A stretch of DNA of 64,000 nt from Rhizobium album (GTDB lineage: Bacteria > Pseudomonadota > Alphaproteobacteria > Rhizobiales > Rhizobiaceae): contig NZ_QFBC01000001.1 of NCBI RefSeq assembly GCF_003122325.1, forward strand, positions 620,001 to 684,000, written 5' to 3'. A program made the position numbers and the translations under genes. Position 1 is the stretch's first letter, and every line of letters begins with the position of its first letter. Shown one piece after another: positions 52,250 through 61,018 of the stretch. Under the pieces are notes generated by a model. That model did no database searches. It saw nothing but the letters and a program-made list of their open reading frames with translations, and was not told where the DNA came from.

Positions 52250-53914
52250 ATGAGCGAGACGTTTGAGCTTCCGGAACGCGAGTCGATGGAGTTCGACGTC
52301 GTCATCGTCGGTGCCGGGCCGGCGGGCCTCTCGGCGGCGATCCGTCTGAAGCAGATCAATCCCGATCTTTCCGTCGTCGTCCTGGAAAAGGGATCGGAAG
52401 TCGGCGCCCATATCCTGTCCGGCGCCGTCGTCGATCCGATCGGCGTCGACAAGCTGCTGCCCGGTTGGCGTGAAGAGGCCGACCATCCGTTCAAGACCGA
52501 AGTGACGGCCGACCATTTCCTCTTCCTCGGTCCGGCCGGCTCCATTCGCCTGCCGAACTTCGCCATGCCGCCGCTGATGAACAACCACGGCAACTACATC
52601 GTCTCGCTCGGAAACGTCTGTCGGTGGCTCGGCGCCCATGCGGAAGCACTCGGCGTCGAGATCTATCCGGGCTTTGCCGCATCGGAGGTGCTCTACAATG
52701 ATGAAGGCGCGGTGATCGGCGTCGCCACCGGCGACATGGGCATCGAGCGCAATGGCGAACCCGGCCCGAACTATACCCGCGGCATGGCGCTTCTCGGCAA
52801 ATACGTGCTGATCGGCGAGGGTGTGCGCGGTTCGATCGCCAAGCAGCTGATCGCCAAATACGATCTCCAAAAGGATCGCGAGCCGCAAAAATTCGGCATC
52901 GGAATCAAGGAACTCTGGCAGGTGAAGCCCGAGCATCACAAGCCGGGCCTGGTGCAGCACTCCTTCGGCTGGCCGCTCGACATGAAGACCGGCGGCGGTT
53001 CGTTCCTGTATCACCTGGAAGACAATCTCGTTGCGGTCGGTTTCGTGCTGCACCTCAATTACAAGAATCCCTACCTCTATCCGTTCGAGGAGTTCCAGCG
53101 CTTCAAGACGCATCCGGCGATCCGCGATACGTTCGAGGGCGGCAAGCGGCTTTCCTACGGCGCCCGCGCCATTACCGAAGGCGGCTACCAGTCGGTTCCG
53201 AAGCTCTCCTTCCCGGGCGGCGCGCTCATCGGCTGCTCGGCCGGTTTCGTCAACGTGCCGCGCATCAAGGGCAGCCACAATGCAGTTCTCTCGGGCATGC
53301 TCGCCGCCGACAAGATCGCCGAGGCGATTGCGAGCGGCCGCGCCAATGACGAGCCCGTCGAGATCGAGAACGAATGGCGCGCAACGGCGATCGGCACCGA
53401 CCTGAAGCGGGTGCGCAACGTCAAGCCGCTGTGGTCGAAGTTCGGCACCGGCATCGGCATTGCGCTGGGCGGCCTCGACATGTGGACGAACCAGCTGTTC
53501 GGCTTTTCCTTCTTCGGCACGCTGAAGCACGGCAAGACCGATGCGGCGTCGCTGGAGCCGGCTTCGAAGCACAAGAAGATCGACTATCCGAAGCCGGACG
53601 GCGTGTTGACCTTCGACCGTTTGTCTTCGGTGTTCCTGTCGAACACCAACCACGAGGAAGACCAGCCGATCCATTTGCAGGTCAAGAATCCGGACCTGCA
53701 GAAGACGTCCGAACACGACATCTATGCCGGTCCCTCGACGCGTTACTGTCCCGCCGGGGTCTACGAATGGGTGGAGAAGGACGGCAAGGACGTTTACGTC
53801 ATCAATGCGCAGAACTGCGTCCACTGCAAGACCTGCGACATCAAGGACCCCAACCAGAACATCAACTGGGTGCCGCCGCAGGGTGGTGAAGGGCCGGTCT
53901 ATCCGAACATGTGA
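52250..53914 (+). CDS. Electron transfer flavoprotein-ubiquinone oxidoreductase
   Basis: This 554-residue protein has an N-terminal FAD dinucleotide fold GAGPAGLSAAIRLKQ, a ubiquinone-binding middle part (LVQHSFGWPLDM, GGSFLYHLEDN) and a C-terminal 4Fe-4S site with Cys in RYCPAGVYEW and NCVHCKTCDIKDP. It moves electrons from ETF to the quinone pool. ATG 52250 follows GGAGAGAG. Its divergent flavin dehydrogenase neighbour could feed ETF. Confidence 0.95.
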   Translation: MSETFELPERESMEFDVVIVGAGPAGLSAAIRLKQINPDLSVVVLEKGSEVGAHILSGAVVDPIGVDKLLPGWREEADHPFKTEVTADHFLFLGPAGSIRLPNFAMPPLMNNHGNYIVSLGNVCRWLGAHAEALGVEIYPGFAASEVLYNDEGAVIGVATGDMGIERNGEPGPNYTRGMALLGKYVLIGEGVRGSIAKQLIAKYDLQKDREPQKFGIGIKELWQVKPEHHKPGLVQHSFGWPLDMKTGGGSFLYHLEDNLVAVGFVLHLNYKNPYLYPFEEFQRFKTHPAIRDTFEGGKRLSYGARAITEGGYQSVPKLSFPGGALIGCSAGFVNVPRIKGSHNAVLSGMLAADKIAEAIASGRANDEPVEIENEWRATAIGTDLKRVRNVKPLWSKFGTGIGIALGGLDMWTNQLFGFSFFGTLKHGKTDAASLEPASKHKKIDYPKPDGVLTFDRLSSVFLSNTNHEEDQPIHLQVKNPDLQKTSEHDIYAGPSTRYCPAGVYEWVEKDGKDVYVINAQNCVHCKTCDIKDPNQNINWVPPQGGEGPVYPNM

Positions 53915-54022
53915 CGCCGCCTTCGCGCCGTTCTCCAAAGGGGCGGCGCGGACGGGTGACTGCTGCCGGGCAGGGCTCGAATGCCTTGAAAAAGCGCCAC
54001 AGGTTAATCCGATGGCTCAGGC

Positions 54023-54041
54023 TTAAACCATTGTTAACCAT
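54023..54041. promoter_or_regulatory. Full CtrA binding site, TTAA-N7-TTAACCAT
   Basis: TTAA at 54023-54026, seven bases, then TTAACCAT at 54034-54041, exactly the alphaproteobacterial CtrA consensus. It lies 49 bp before the L,D-transpeptidase start. An extra TTAA occurs at 54004-54007 and another at 54049-54052. Confidence 0.75.
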
Positions 54042-54089
54042 ACTTTCCTTAAGTTGCGGCATATCAACCGGAATTTAAGGAAAGCCCAG

Positions 54090-54704
54090 ATGTCGATCTC
54101 CCGCCGCGGCCTGTTGCTCGGTTTCTCCGCATTTCTTGCGGGTTGCACCACGAACGGTACGAACCACGCCAGCAACTACGGTTCCCGGCCGGATGAACAA
54201 TTCCCGCTGAAGGCGATGCCGCTCGACAAGGTCAAGCCGGAACTGCGCCGCCAGGAAGTCGCCTATGATGCCGGTTATCCCGCCGGAACGGTGGTGGTCG
54301 ATACGCCGGCGCGCCGCCTCTATTACGTGCTCGGCGACGGCAGGGCGATGCGCTACGGCATCGGTGTCGGCCGCAACGGATATGCGCTGCGCGGCAGCGC
54401 ATATATCGGCCGCAAGGGCGAATGGCCGACCTGGACGCCGACCGGCAACATGATGCGCCGCGATCCGCGCAACCGCCGTTTTGCCGGCGGCATGGAGCCC
54501 GGACTTAACAACCCTCTCGGCGCCCGCGCCATCTATCTCTATCAGGGCGGCAACGACACCATGTTCCGCATCCATGGCACCAATCAGCCTTGGTCGATCG
54601 GCATGGCTGTCTCGAGCGGCTGCGTGCGCATGCTCAATCACGATGTGATCGACCTCTACGAACGCGTCAAGGTCGGCGGCCGGGTCGTCGTGCTACAGGC
54701 CTGA
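54090..54704 (+). CDS. L,D-transpeptidase (YkuD domain), lipoprotein-like
   Basis: This 204-residue protein has an Arg-Arg N-terminal signal with lipobox-like LAGC (SAFLAGCTTNG) and a YkuD catalytic domain ending HGTNQPWSIGMAVSSGCVRM, with catalytic Cys in SSGCVRM and the family His in HGTN. It makes 3-3 peptidoglycan cross-links or attaches proteins to the wall. AAGGAAAG precedes the start. Its promoter carries a CtrA site, linking it to the cell cycle and polar growth. Confidence 0.9.
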   Translation: MSISRRGLLLGFSAFLAGCTTNGTNHASNYGSRPDEQFPLKAMPLDKVKPELRRQEVAYDAGYPAGTVVVDTPARRLYYVLGDGRAMRYGIGVGRNGYALRGSAYIGRKGEWPTWTPTGNMMRRDPRNRRFAGGMEPGLNNPLGARAIYLYQGGNDTMFRIHGTNQPWSIGMAVSSGCVRMLNHDVIDLYERVKVGGRVVVLQA

Positions 54705-54776
54705 CGGCTGTAAGGGCGCGCATCGACCGGAAACGAAACGCGCCAGATATCCGCAAGAGCAACATACAATGCGAAG

Positions 54777-54803
54777 ACGCCGCCCGGCAAAACCAGGCGG
54801 CGT
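54777..54803. terminator. Hairpin between convergent L,D-transpeptidase and DoxX genes
   Basis: ACGCCGCC (54777-54784) pairs with GGCGGCGT (54796-54803) around an 11-base loop. No strong T tract follows on either strand. It may end both transcripts. Confidence 0.55.
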
Positions 54804-54820
54804 ATTGCGTTGTCCAGCAG

Positions 54821-55216
54821 TCAGCGAGCCGACTTCCAGGTGACGACCATCAACGCGCCGATCACCGTGATGTGTTCCATGACAAAGTAGAATTCCAGCG
54901 TCCTGAGCGGCTCTTCCATCGTCCAGAATGTATGGGCGATCGGGATGGTCAGGGCGGTGAAGACCGCCAGCATGCCGGCGCCGATCCATGTCCAGCGGTT
55001 GGCGATGACGAGCGCCGAGCCGATCAGCTGCACGAAGATGACGGCGATTGCGACTGCTGCGGGCGGGGTCAGGCCGAAATGCGCCATCTCGGCCGTCGCG
55101 GCGTTGAAATCGAGAATTTTTGCGATCCCGCTCGACCAGAAGATGAAGGTCAGCACCGTTCGGGCGAGATAGCCGAACGCGCGGGATGTAACGATCGTTT
55201 CGATAAAGGACGGCAT
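54821..55216 (-). CDS. DoxX-family membrane protein
   Basis: This 131-residue protein has four membrane helices, including LTFIFWSSGIAKILDF in helix 1 and WTWIGAGMLAVFTALTIPIAH. It matches the DoxX family, small membrane proteins often linked to thiol stress or respiration; the exact role is unknown. The start at 55216 gives the family beginning. Confidence 0.8.
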   Translation of the reverse strand: MPSFIETIVTSRAFGYLARTVLTFIFWSSGIAKILDFNAATAEMAHFGLTPPAAVAIAVIFVQLIGSALVIANRWTWIGAGMLAVFTALTIPIAHTFWTMEEPLRTLEFYFVMEHITVIGALMVVTWKSAR

Positions 55217-55358
55217 TTCATTCTCCGGTTGCGAAATCGAGAGGCACGATGCCCGGCTCGGGAGGAGCCGGATGATCGTGCCGACACCATTTCTACCAGA
55301 GCCCGGCATCGGCCCGGTTCCCGCGGGAACAAGGCCGATATCGTACAAACCGGGATTG

Positions 55359-56603
55359 TCAGGCGCGTCTGGCCCCGCGGTCCAGCAGATAGGATACGGC
55401 AAACACGCCAAGTCCTGCAACGGACAGCAAGGCGCCGACATAGCCGGTCGCGGCAAAGCCGTAGCCCCAGGTGATGACGAGGCCGCCGAGCCAGGCGCCG
55501 AGCGCATTGGCGATGTTGAAGGCGGAATGGTTGGACGCCGCGGCAAGCGTCTGGGCATCGGCGGCGACGTCCATCAGCCGTGTCTGGATGGCCGGGCCAG
55601 CGGCAAAACCGCAACCGACCAGATAGACGCACAGGCACAGCATGAACGGGTTGCTGGCCGTCAGTGAGAACACCGTCAAGACGACGATATTGTAGAGGAT
55701 CGAGCCGCCGATCGTGCCCATCAGCGAATATTCGCCGAGCTTGCCGCCCACCAGATTGCCGGTGATCATGCCTACGCCGAACAGCGCCATGATGACTGAC
55801 ACCATGCTCTCGGGCATCATCGCCACCTGCGTTGCCGTCGAGGCGATGTAGCTGAAGACGGCGAACATGCCGCCGTAACCCACGGCGGCGATGCCGAGCG
55901 TCAGCCAGACCTGCGTGCGGCGGAAGGCGCCGAGTTCGCGCGTAAAGCTGGCGCCTTCGGAAACCTTGTCCTTCGGCAGGTAGATGAAGATCAGCGCGAC
56001 CGTGAGCACGCCGATGGCGCCGACGGCGAGGAAGGCAACGCGCCAGCTCAGTGCCTGGCCGAAGAAGGTCGCGATCGGCGTGCCGATCAGCGTTGCCGTG
56101 GTCAAGCCGAGCATGACGCGCCCGACGGCACTCGCCCGCTTGTGCAGCGGTGCCATCGAGGCCGCAACGAGGGCGGCGACGCCGAAATAGGCGCCGTGCG
56201 GCAGGCCGGTGATGAAGCGCAGCAGCGTGAAGGATTCGAAGTTCGGGGCGATGGCGCTGAGGATGTTGCCGATGGCGAAGATCGACATCAGCATCAGGAG
56301 CAGGTTGCGCCGCGACATGCGCGCAGCCGCCACGGCAATCACCGGCGCGCCGACCACGACGCCGAGCGCATAGGCGCTGATGACATAGCCCGCCTGCGGC
56401 GTCGTCACCGAGAAGGTCGTGGCGACATCGGGCAGGAGACCCATGATCGCAAACTCGCCGGTGCCGATCCCGAAGCCGCCGACGGCCAGCGCCAGTTCGA
56501 TCAGGATGATGGCAAGACGGGGCAATTGTGCGGGCGCGACGGACGCGGATGAATCGATGTAGGTTTCCGGCGAAGAACGCTCGGCGGCAGCAAATTCGGT
56601 CAT
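55359..56603 (-). CDS. MFS transporter, AraJ/YdhP-like exporter
   Basis: This 414-residue protein has twelve membrane helices. The second-helix region ISAYALGVVVGAPVIAVAAARMSRR carries the family motif, and the GLPHGAYFGVAA segment is typical of AraJ-type arabinose/drug exporters. The start at 56603 has GAGG 6 bases upstream. The substrate is unknown; drug or sugar export is likely. It lies upstream of the DoxX gene on the same strand. Confidence 0.87.
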   Translation of the reverse strand: MTEFAAAERSSPETYIDSSASVAPAQLPRLAIILIELALAVGGFGIGTGEFAIMGLLPDVATTFSVTTPQAGYVISAYALGVVVGAPVIAVAAARMSRRNLLLMLMSIFAIGNILSAIAPNFESFTLLRFITGLPHGAYFGVAALVAASMAPLHKRASAVGRVMLGLTTATLIGTPIATFFGQALSWRVAFLAVGAIGVLTVALIFIYLPKDKVSEGASFTRELGAFRRTQVWLTLGIAAVGYGGMFAVFSYIASTATQVAMMPESMVSVIMALFGVGMITGNLVGGKLGEYSLMGTIGGSILYNIVVLTVFSLTASNPFMLCLCVYLVGCGFAAGPAIQTRLMDVAADAQTLAAASNHSAFNIANALGAWLGGLVITWGYGFAATGYVGALLSVAGLGVFAVSYLLDRGARRA

Positions 56604-56929
56604 GTTGGCCTCAAGGGATCCGTTCAGGCCGACCGGTGTGCGTTGGGAGGCCGCACAACGATATCGACCGGGCGATGGCGCCGGGATCGAGAAGTAAGTC
56701 TGACAAAGCAATTCTGCCCATATATCCTATAATCGGCGCCCTCCGTCGAGGGCGAAATTTTGCACTGCAATATGATTTTCTTCACACTGTGTGCAAACCG
56801 CACCATCACCATAAGTCGATGGCATCAAATTTTCCCGCCGGTCTCCTGTGAATCATCGAAGCGAGCAACTATTTGTTCAGCGGATCGTTTACAGCGCGCA
56901 CTTATTCCCAGCGGAGGCCGACGTCGAAC
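56604..56929. promoter_or_regulatory. Divergent promoter region with a copy of the TTGCA palindrome motif
   Basis: The 326 bp between the MFS gene and the diacylglycerol kinase gene contain TTGCA-C-TGCAA followed by TATGATT (56760-56777), similar to the copy at 44909-44926. A CACAC-T-GTGTG palindrome lies at 56783-56793. Either may regulate one of the divergent genes. Confidence 0.45.
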
Positions 56930-57892
56930 ATGAAGCTGATGGCGATTCTCAACCGGGATGGCGGGACCTTCAAGACAACCGACATGGCTGCCTACGAAGA
57001 GATGGCGGAAAACATCTTCCGGCAGGCGGGGCACGATTTCGGATGTGTGGTCGTGTCCGGCAAGGACATCGTCGAGGTGATGGAAAAGGCCGCGGAGCGC
57101 GGCGATCTCGACGGTTTTATTGCCGGCGGCGGCGACGGCACGATCTCGGCGGCCGCGGCGATCGCCTGGCGCAACGGCATCGCGCTCGGCGTCATTCCGG
57201 CGGGAACGATGAACCTGTTTGCCCGGTCGCTGAAATTGCCGCTGGATATCCACGCCGTGCTGGAAACGCTGGCGCACGGGCGGATCGAGAATGTCGATAT
57301 CGGCAGCGCCAACGGGCGTCCCTTCATCCACCAGTTCTCTGCCGGCCTGCACGCCCGCATGGTGCGTTTCCGCAACACGATCTCCTACGCTTCCCGCATG
57401 GGCAAGATTTCTGCGAATGTCCGGGCATCCATCGGCGTGGTTTTTAATCCGCCGGAGTTCGAGATGGAGTTTTCCGTCGATGGCGTCATCGAGCGTCGCA
57501 AGGTGTCGGCGATCTCCGTCTCCAACAACGAGTTCGGCCGCGATCCGCTTCTTTTTGCCGATGACCTGACCGGCGGGCAACTGGGCTTCTACACCACACA
57601 GCCGCTGAAGCCCGCCGGCGTTGCCCGGCTGGTTTTCGATATCATGCGTGGCCGGCTGAAGGAGAACTATGCCGTGACCGCCATGGCGGTGCAGGCGCTC
57701 GACCTGCATTTCCCGGATGCGAAGGGTCGGAGCAATTGTGTCATCGACGGCGAGTTGCTGCCGATGGAGACCGACGTGTCGCTGCGCCTGCACCCCGGCG
57801 AACTGAAGGTGCTGGTCGGCGACCCGCCGCCCGTGCCGACCTTGATCGAGCGCATGGCGGCGGTTCTTCCCGCATCGGAGCCCAAGCCGTGA
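56930..57892 (+). CDS. Diacylglycerol kinase family lipid kinase
   Basis: This 320-residue protein has the GGGDGT nucleotide-binding motif (IAGGGDGTISAAA), then GVIPAGTMNLFARSL and a later LPME segment, the layout of the bacterial DagK/YegS family. It phosphorylates diacylglycerol or a related lipid in the cytoplasm. Start 56930 has GGAGG 12 bases upstream. Its stop abuts that of the convergent glutamine synthetase-like gene. Confidence 0.87.
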   Translation: MKLMAILNRDGGTFKTTDMAAYEEMAENIFRQAGHDFGCVVVSGKDIVEVMEKAAERGDLDGFIAGGGDGTISAAAAIAWRNGIALGVIPAGTMNLFARSLKLPLDIHAVLETLAHGRIENVDIGSANGRPFIHQFSAGLHARMVRFRNTISYASRMGKISANVRASIGVVFNPPEFEMEFSVDGVIERRKVSAISVSNNEFGRDPLLFADDLTGGQLGFYTTQPLKPAGVARLVFDIMRGRLKENYAVTAMAVQALDLHFPDAKGRSNCVIDGELLPMETDVSLRLHPGELKVLVGDPPPVPTLIERMAAVLPASEPKP

Positions 57893-59248
57893 TCAGATGC
57901 GCGGCAGATAGGTCTGGTAGTCGAAATCCGACACGGTGCGCAGGTAGGTGATGGCTTCCTTGCGCTTGGTATCGCCGTAGAGCTTGCGATAGCTCTCGCC
58001 AAAAACATCGGCGATGAAGGCCGAGGAGGAGAATTCTTCGACGGCGGTAAGGAAGTCATGCGTCAGCCGCTTGGCCTCGACCACGGTGCCGGGCTCGGTC
58101 GCCGGGCCGGGGTCGAGGTCTTCGTCAAGGCCGAGCAGCATGCCGCCGAGAATGGCGGCCAGCAGCAGGTGCGGATTGGCATCGGCGCCGGCGACGCGAT
58201 GTTCGACGCGGGCGGCCGGGCCGTCCTTGTCAGGAATGCGGATCGCCGTGCCGCGATGGCCAAAACCCCAGGTCAGGTCGACCGGCGCGAAGGAACCGGG
58301 CTGGAAGCGGCGATAGGAATTGGCGAAGGGCGCGAAGATCAGCTGTGCGTCGCGCATGGAGTTCAGCATGCCGGCGCAAACCGACTTGAGCTTGACCGGA
58401 TCGCCGCCCTTGGCATCGAGAACGTTCTTGCCGGACTTGTCGATGATGCTGGCATGCACGTGCAGGCCGGAGCCGGCATGGTTGGCGTAGGGTTTCGCCA
58501 TGCAGGTCGATTTCAGCCCGTGCTTGCGCGCCGCCTGTTCGGCAATGCGCTTCAGGTAGATGCAGTCGTCGGCAGCGGCAAGCGCGTCGGGACGGTGCAG
58601 CAGGTTGATCTCGAACTGGCCGGGGCCGAATTCCGCCGTGGTGGCGTCGGCGGGCAGGTCCTGTGCCTTGGCCCAGGCGCGTACGGTCTGCAGGTAGGAA
58701 TCCAGCGCATCGACCGCCGACATGTCGTAGAGCTGGTAGCCGTTCGGCTCGCCCTTGTACGTCAGCCTCTTCGGCGGCGTCGGCTTGCCGGTCTCGCGCC
58801 AGTCGTCCTCGACGACGTAAAATTCGAGTTCGGTGGCGACGACCGGCGTCAGGCCGCGGTCGTCGTATTTCTTCAGGACGGAGGCCAGGATCGCGCGCGG
58901 ATCCATGAAGCTCGGCGTGCCGTCGAGTTCGTACATGGTTGCCAGAACCTGCGAGGAGCCCGCCGGCGCCCAGGGCATCGGCACATGCGAGCGCCTGTCG
59001 GCGATGCAGACGCCGTCCGGATCGCCGATCGTCAGCGACAGGCCGGTGATGTCGTCGTTGTCGTCGCCCCAGATGTCGAGCGACTGCGTCGACGAAGGCA
59101 GGCGGACGGAACCATCCCAGACCTTCTTTTCCGCGTCGATCGGGATCTGCTTGCCGCGAAGATCGCCGTTCATGCCGACGAGCAGGATTTCGATACGCGG
59201 CGGCAGGGCGGCAGACGCGTCTTCCGCGGCCTTCGTTTGGTCTGACAT
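57893..59248 (-). CDS. Glutamine synthetase family protein (PuuA / GlnT-like)
   Basis: This 451-residue protein has GS segments ATELEFYVV, TTAEFGPGQFEINLLH, NHAGSGLHVHASI, RRFQPGSFAPVDLTWG and ARVEHRVAGADANPHLLLAA. The last form is that of gamma-glutamylpolyamine and related synthetases, not GlnA. It joins glutamate to an amine using ATP. Without puu neighbours the substrate is uncertain. Confidence 0.85.
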   Translation of the reverse strand: MSDQTKAAEDASAALPPRIEILLVGMNGDLRGKQIPIDAEKKVWDGSVRLPSSTQSLDIWGDDNDDITGLSLTIGDPDGVCIADRRSHVPMPWAPAGSSQVLATMYELDGTPSFMDPRAILASVLKKYDDRGLTPVVATELEFYVVEDDWRETGKPTPPKRLTYKGEPNGYQLYDMSAVDALDSYLQTVRAWAKAQDLPADATTAEFGPGQFEINLLHRPDALAAADDCIYLKRIAEQAARKHGLKSTCMAKPYANHAGSGLHVHASIIDKSGKNVLDAKGGDPVKLKSVCAGMLNSMRDAQLIFAPFANSYRRFQPGSFAPVDLTWGFGHRGTAIRIPDKDGPAARVEHRVAGADANPHLLLAAILGGMLLGLDEDLDPGPATEPGTVVEAKRLTHDFLTAVEEFSSSAFIADVFGESYRKLYGDTKRKEAITYLRTVSDFDYQTYLPRI

Positions 59249-59397
59249 GTTTTGACGTACTCGCTCTGAAAGTTTTTCGTATTGTTCCTGGTCCGATCAG
59301 CCGGTGAAGCCGGTGCCAGGCGCTTATTATGACGCCCTGTTGGTATCCGAAATCCATCCGCCTTTCAATCGGGGCCGGAAGCCGGCACGCGGCCGGC

Positions 59398-59440
59398 AAA
59401 ACAAAGCCGGCGCCCGAATGTCGCGCGCCGGCTTTGTTTT
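59398..59440. terminator. Strong intrinsic terminator, bidirectional
   Basis: A 16-base stem (59398-59413 with 59425-59440) has an 11-base loop. The left arm begins AAAACAAAGCC, and the right arm ends GGCTTTGTTTT. Tracts of A before and T after make it work in both directions. It lies between the GS promoter region and the GT39 stop. Confidence 0.8.
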
Positions 59441-59464
59441 TCTTTTCGACACTGTCGGCCTTGC

Positions 59465-61018
59465 CTATCCGGCTTTCGGATAAACCACCGCATAGCTGAA
59501 ATGATAAAGATCGCCCGGCCGGCCGTTAATGTAAGGGAGCGCCACGTCCTTCGCTTCGATCCTGGCATCCGGCCCGGCGATGGTCTTCAGCCAGTTGCTC
59601 AGGTCTTCCGGTGGTGCCGGATCCGGTTCGCCGCGACGGCGCCAGGCAAAGACGATGGGGTGATCCGCTGTCCATTCGTAGGCCGGCTTGTAACCGGGAT
59701 AGAACAGCGTATCGATCGGCACATCAGGCATGTGCAGCCTAATGTTACCGCCGAGATGCGGGTCGCCGGCAATCACGATTGCCGGGGTTTTGCCGATTTC
59801 GTCGGCCAGCGTCTGGGTAAAGGCGGCATAAGGCACGTTCAGCTTCTCGTAATAACCCGTCAGGTAGGCCACCTTGGAGCGCGAGAACAGCACGAGCGGC
59901 ACGATCGCCATGATGATGAAGGCGATCGGCAGGAAACGCTTCAAGGCGTTGTCCGGAACATTGCCGGCCGCTTCCAGCTTCAGCGCGAAATAGAGCGGCA
60001 GCAGGATCAGGAAGGGCGTCAGCCAGCGGTCCTTGATGTTTTCGGCATCGGCAAACAGGATCAGCAGCACGATAAAGCCGAGTACCATGGCAAGGATGCG
60101 GCCGATCAGCCGCGTCCACTGGCTCTGCGCCGTCAGGCTCTTGATCAGCGCTTCCTTGAAGGTCAGCCAGAAGCAGAAGAAGGTGAGGGCGCCGAAACCC
60201 AGCAGGGCGAGGACGTAGGAGAGGAACCCTTTTGGGATCTGCAGGAAGATGCTGGTGTCAGTGGTGCCCTGCATCTTTTCCAGCGTGCGGGCCGAGGCCA
60301 GTTCCAGATTGTCGAAGAGCCACAAGGAATGTGGCGTGACGACGGTAAGGGCGATCACCGCCGTCACCAGCAGCCGCCAGTCGAACAGGCGCTTGCGCAG
60401 GTCGGGATCGAGCAGCACGGCGATCAGGGCGGCGCTGGTCAGAAGGGCGAAATTGTACTTGGCGATCAGGCCGCAGCCGATCGCCAGACCCGTTAGCGCA
60501 TAACTGAAGATCGTCGGCGCCCGCAGCGTCCTGAGAAAACCGTAGAGGAACATGCTGGCGCAGAAGATGGCGCCGACGGTGTGCGTCAGATCCCGCTGCG
60601 ATTCATAGACGACCTGGGGAATGGTCAACAAGCCAAGCACGGCGATGATGGCCAGTTGGCGGCTCTGCAGAACCTGTCGGGCGGCAAACCAGTAAAAGGC
60701 ATAAAAGGAGAAAAGAACGAGGTTCTTGAAGACGGCGATGGCCGGGATCGAGACGCCGAAAAGGGCGATTACCCCGTATTGCAGCCAGTTGTAGAAAGGC
60801 GGCTGGGTGTCGTAGCCGAGCGCCAGCCATTGCGAGACAAAAATCTGCTCCGCTTCGTCAATCTCCAGCGAGTCCGGCAGCGATAGCCGGACGATGAGAT
60901 TGAGCAGAAAATAACCTGCGAGCAGAACGAGGACGAGGTTCGGCCGCCTTTGAAGCAAAGCCGCCACGTCAATCCTGCCGTCGGAAGGTTGTACGGATAA
61001 TGTAGTTTGGTGTTTCAT
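59465..61018 (-). CDS. Membrane glycosyltransferase, GT39/ArnT-like
   Basis: This 517-residue protein has about ten membrane helices. The first loop carries LEIDEAEQIFVSQWLALGYDTQPPFY (in part), the acidic motif of GT39/ArnT enzymes, and a C-terminal periplasmic domain follows. Such enzymes move a sugar from a polyprenyl phosphate to lipid A or LPS. Its start overlaps the GT2 gene by 50 bases, so the two act together. In rhizobia this set resembles the RgtA-E galacturonic acid system, which I suggest but do not assert. Confidence 0.85.
   Translation of the reverse strand: MKHQTTLSVQPSDGRIDVAALLQRRPNLVLVLLAGYFLLNLIVRLSLPDSLEIDEAEQIFVSQWLALGYDTQPPFYNWLQYGVIALFGVSIPAIAVFKNLVLFSFYAFYWFAARQVLQSRQLAIIAVLGLLTIPQVVYESQRDLTHTVGAIFCASMFLYGFLRTLRAPTIFSYALTGLAIGCGLIAKYNFALLTSAALIAVLLDPDLRKRLFDWRLLVTAVIALTVVTPHSLWLFDNLELASARTLEKMQGTTDTSIFLQIPKGFLSYVLALLGFGALTFFCFWLTFKEALIKSLTAQSQWTRLIGRILAMVLGFIVLLILFADAENIKDRWLTPFLILLPLYFALKLEAAGNVPDNALKRFLPIAFIIMAIVPLVLFSRSKVAYLTGYYEKLNVPYAAFTQTLADEIGKTPAIVIAGDPHLGGNIRLHMPDVPIDTLFYPGYKPAYEWTADHPIVFAWRRRGEPDPAPPEDLSNWLKTIAGPDARIEAKDVALPYINGRPGDLYHFSYAVVYPKAG

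Noticed and set aside
52001-53938. Upstream extension of the FAD dehydrogenase frame through ETF-QO
   Set aside because: The extension is antisense to ETF-QO, whose motifs are clear; the true start is at 52000.
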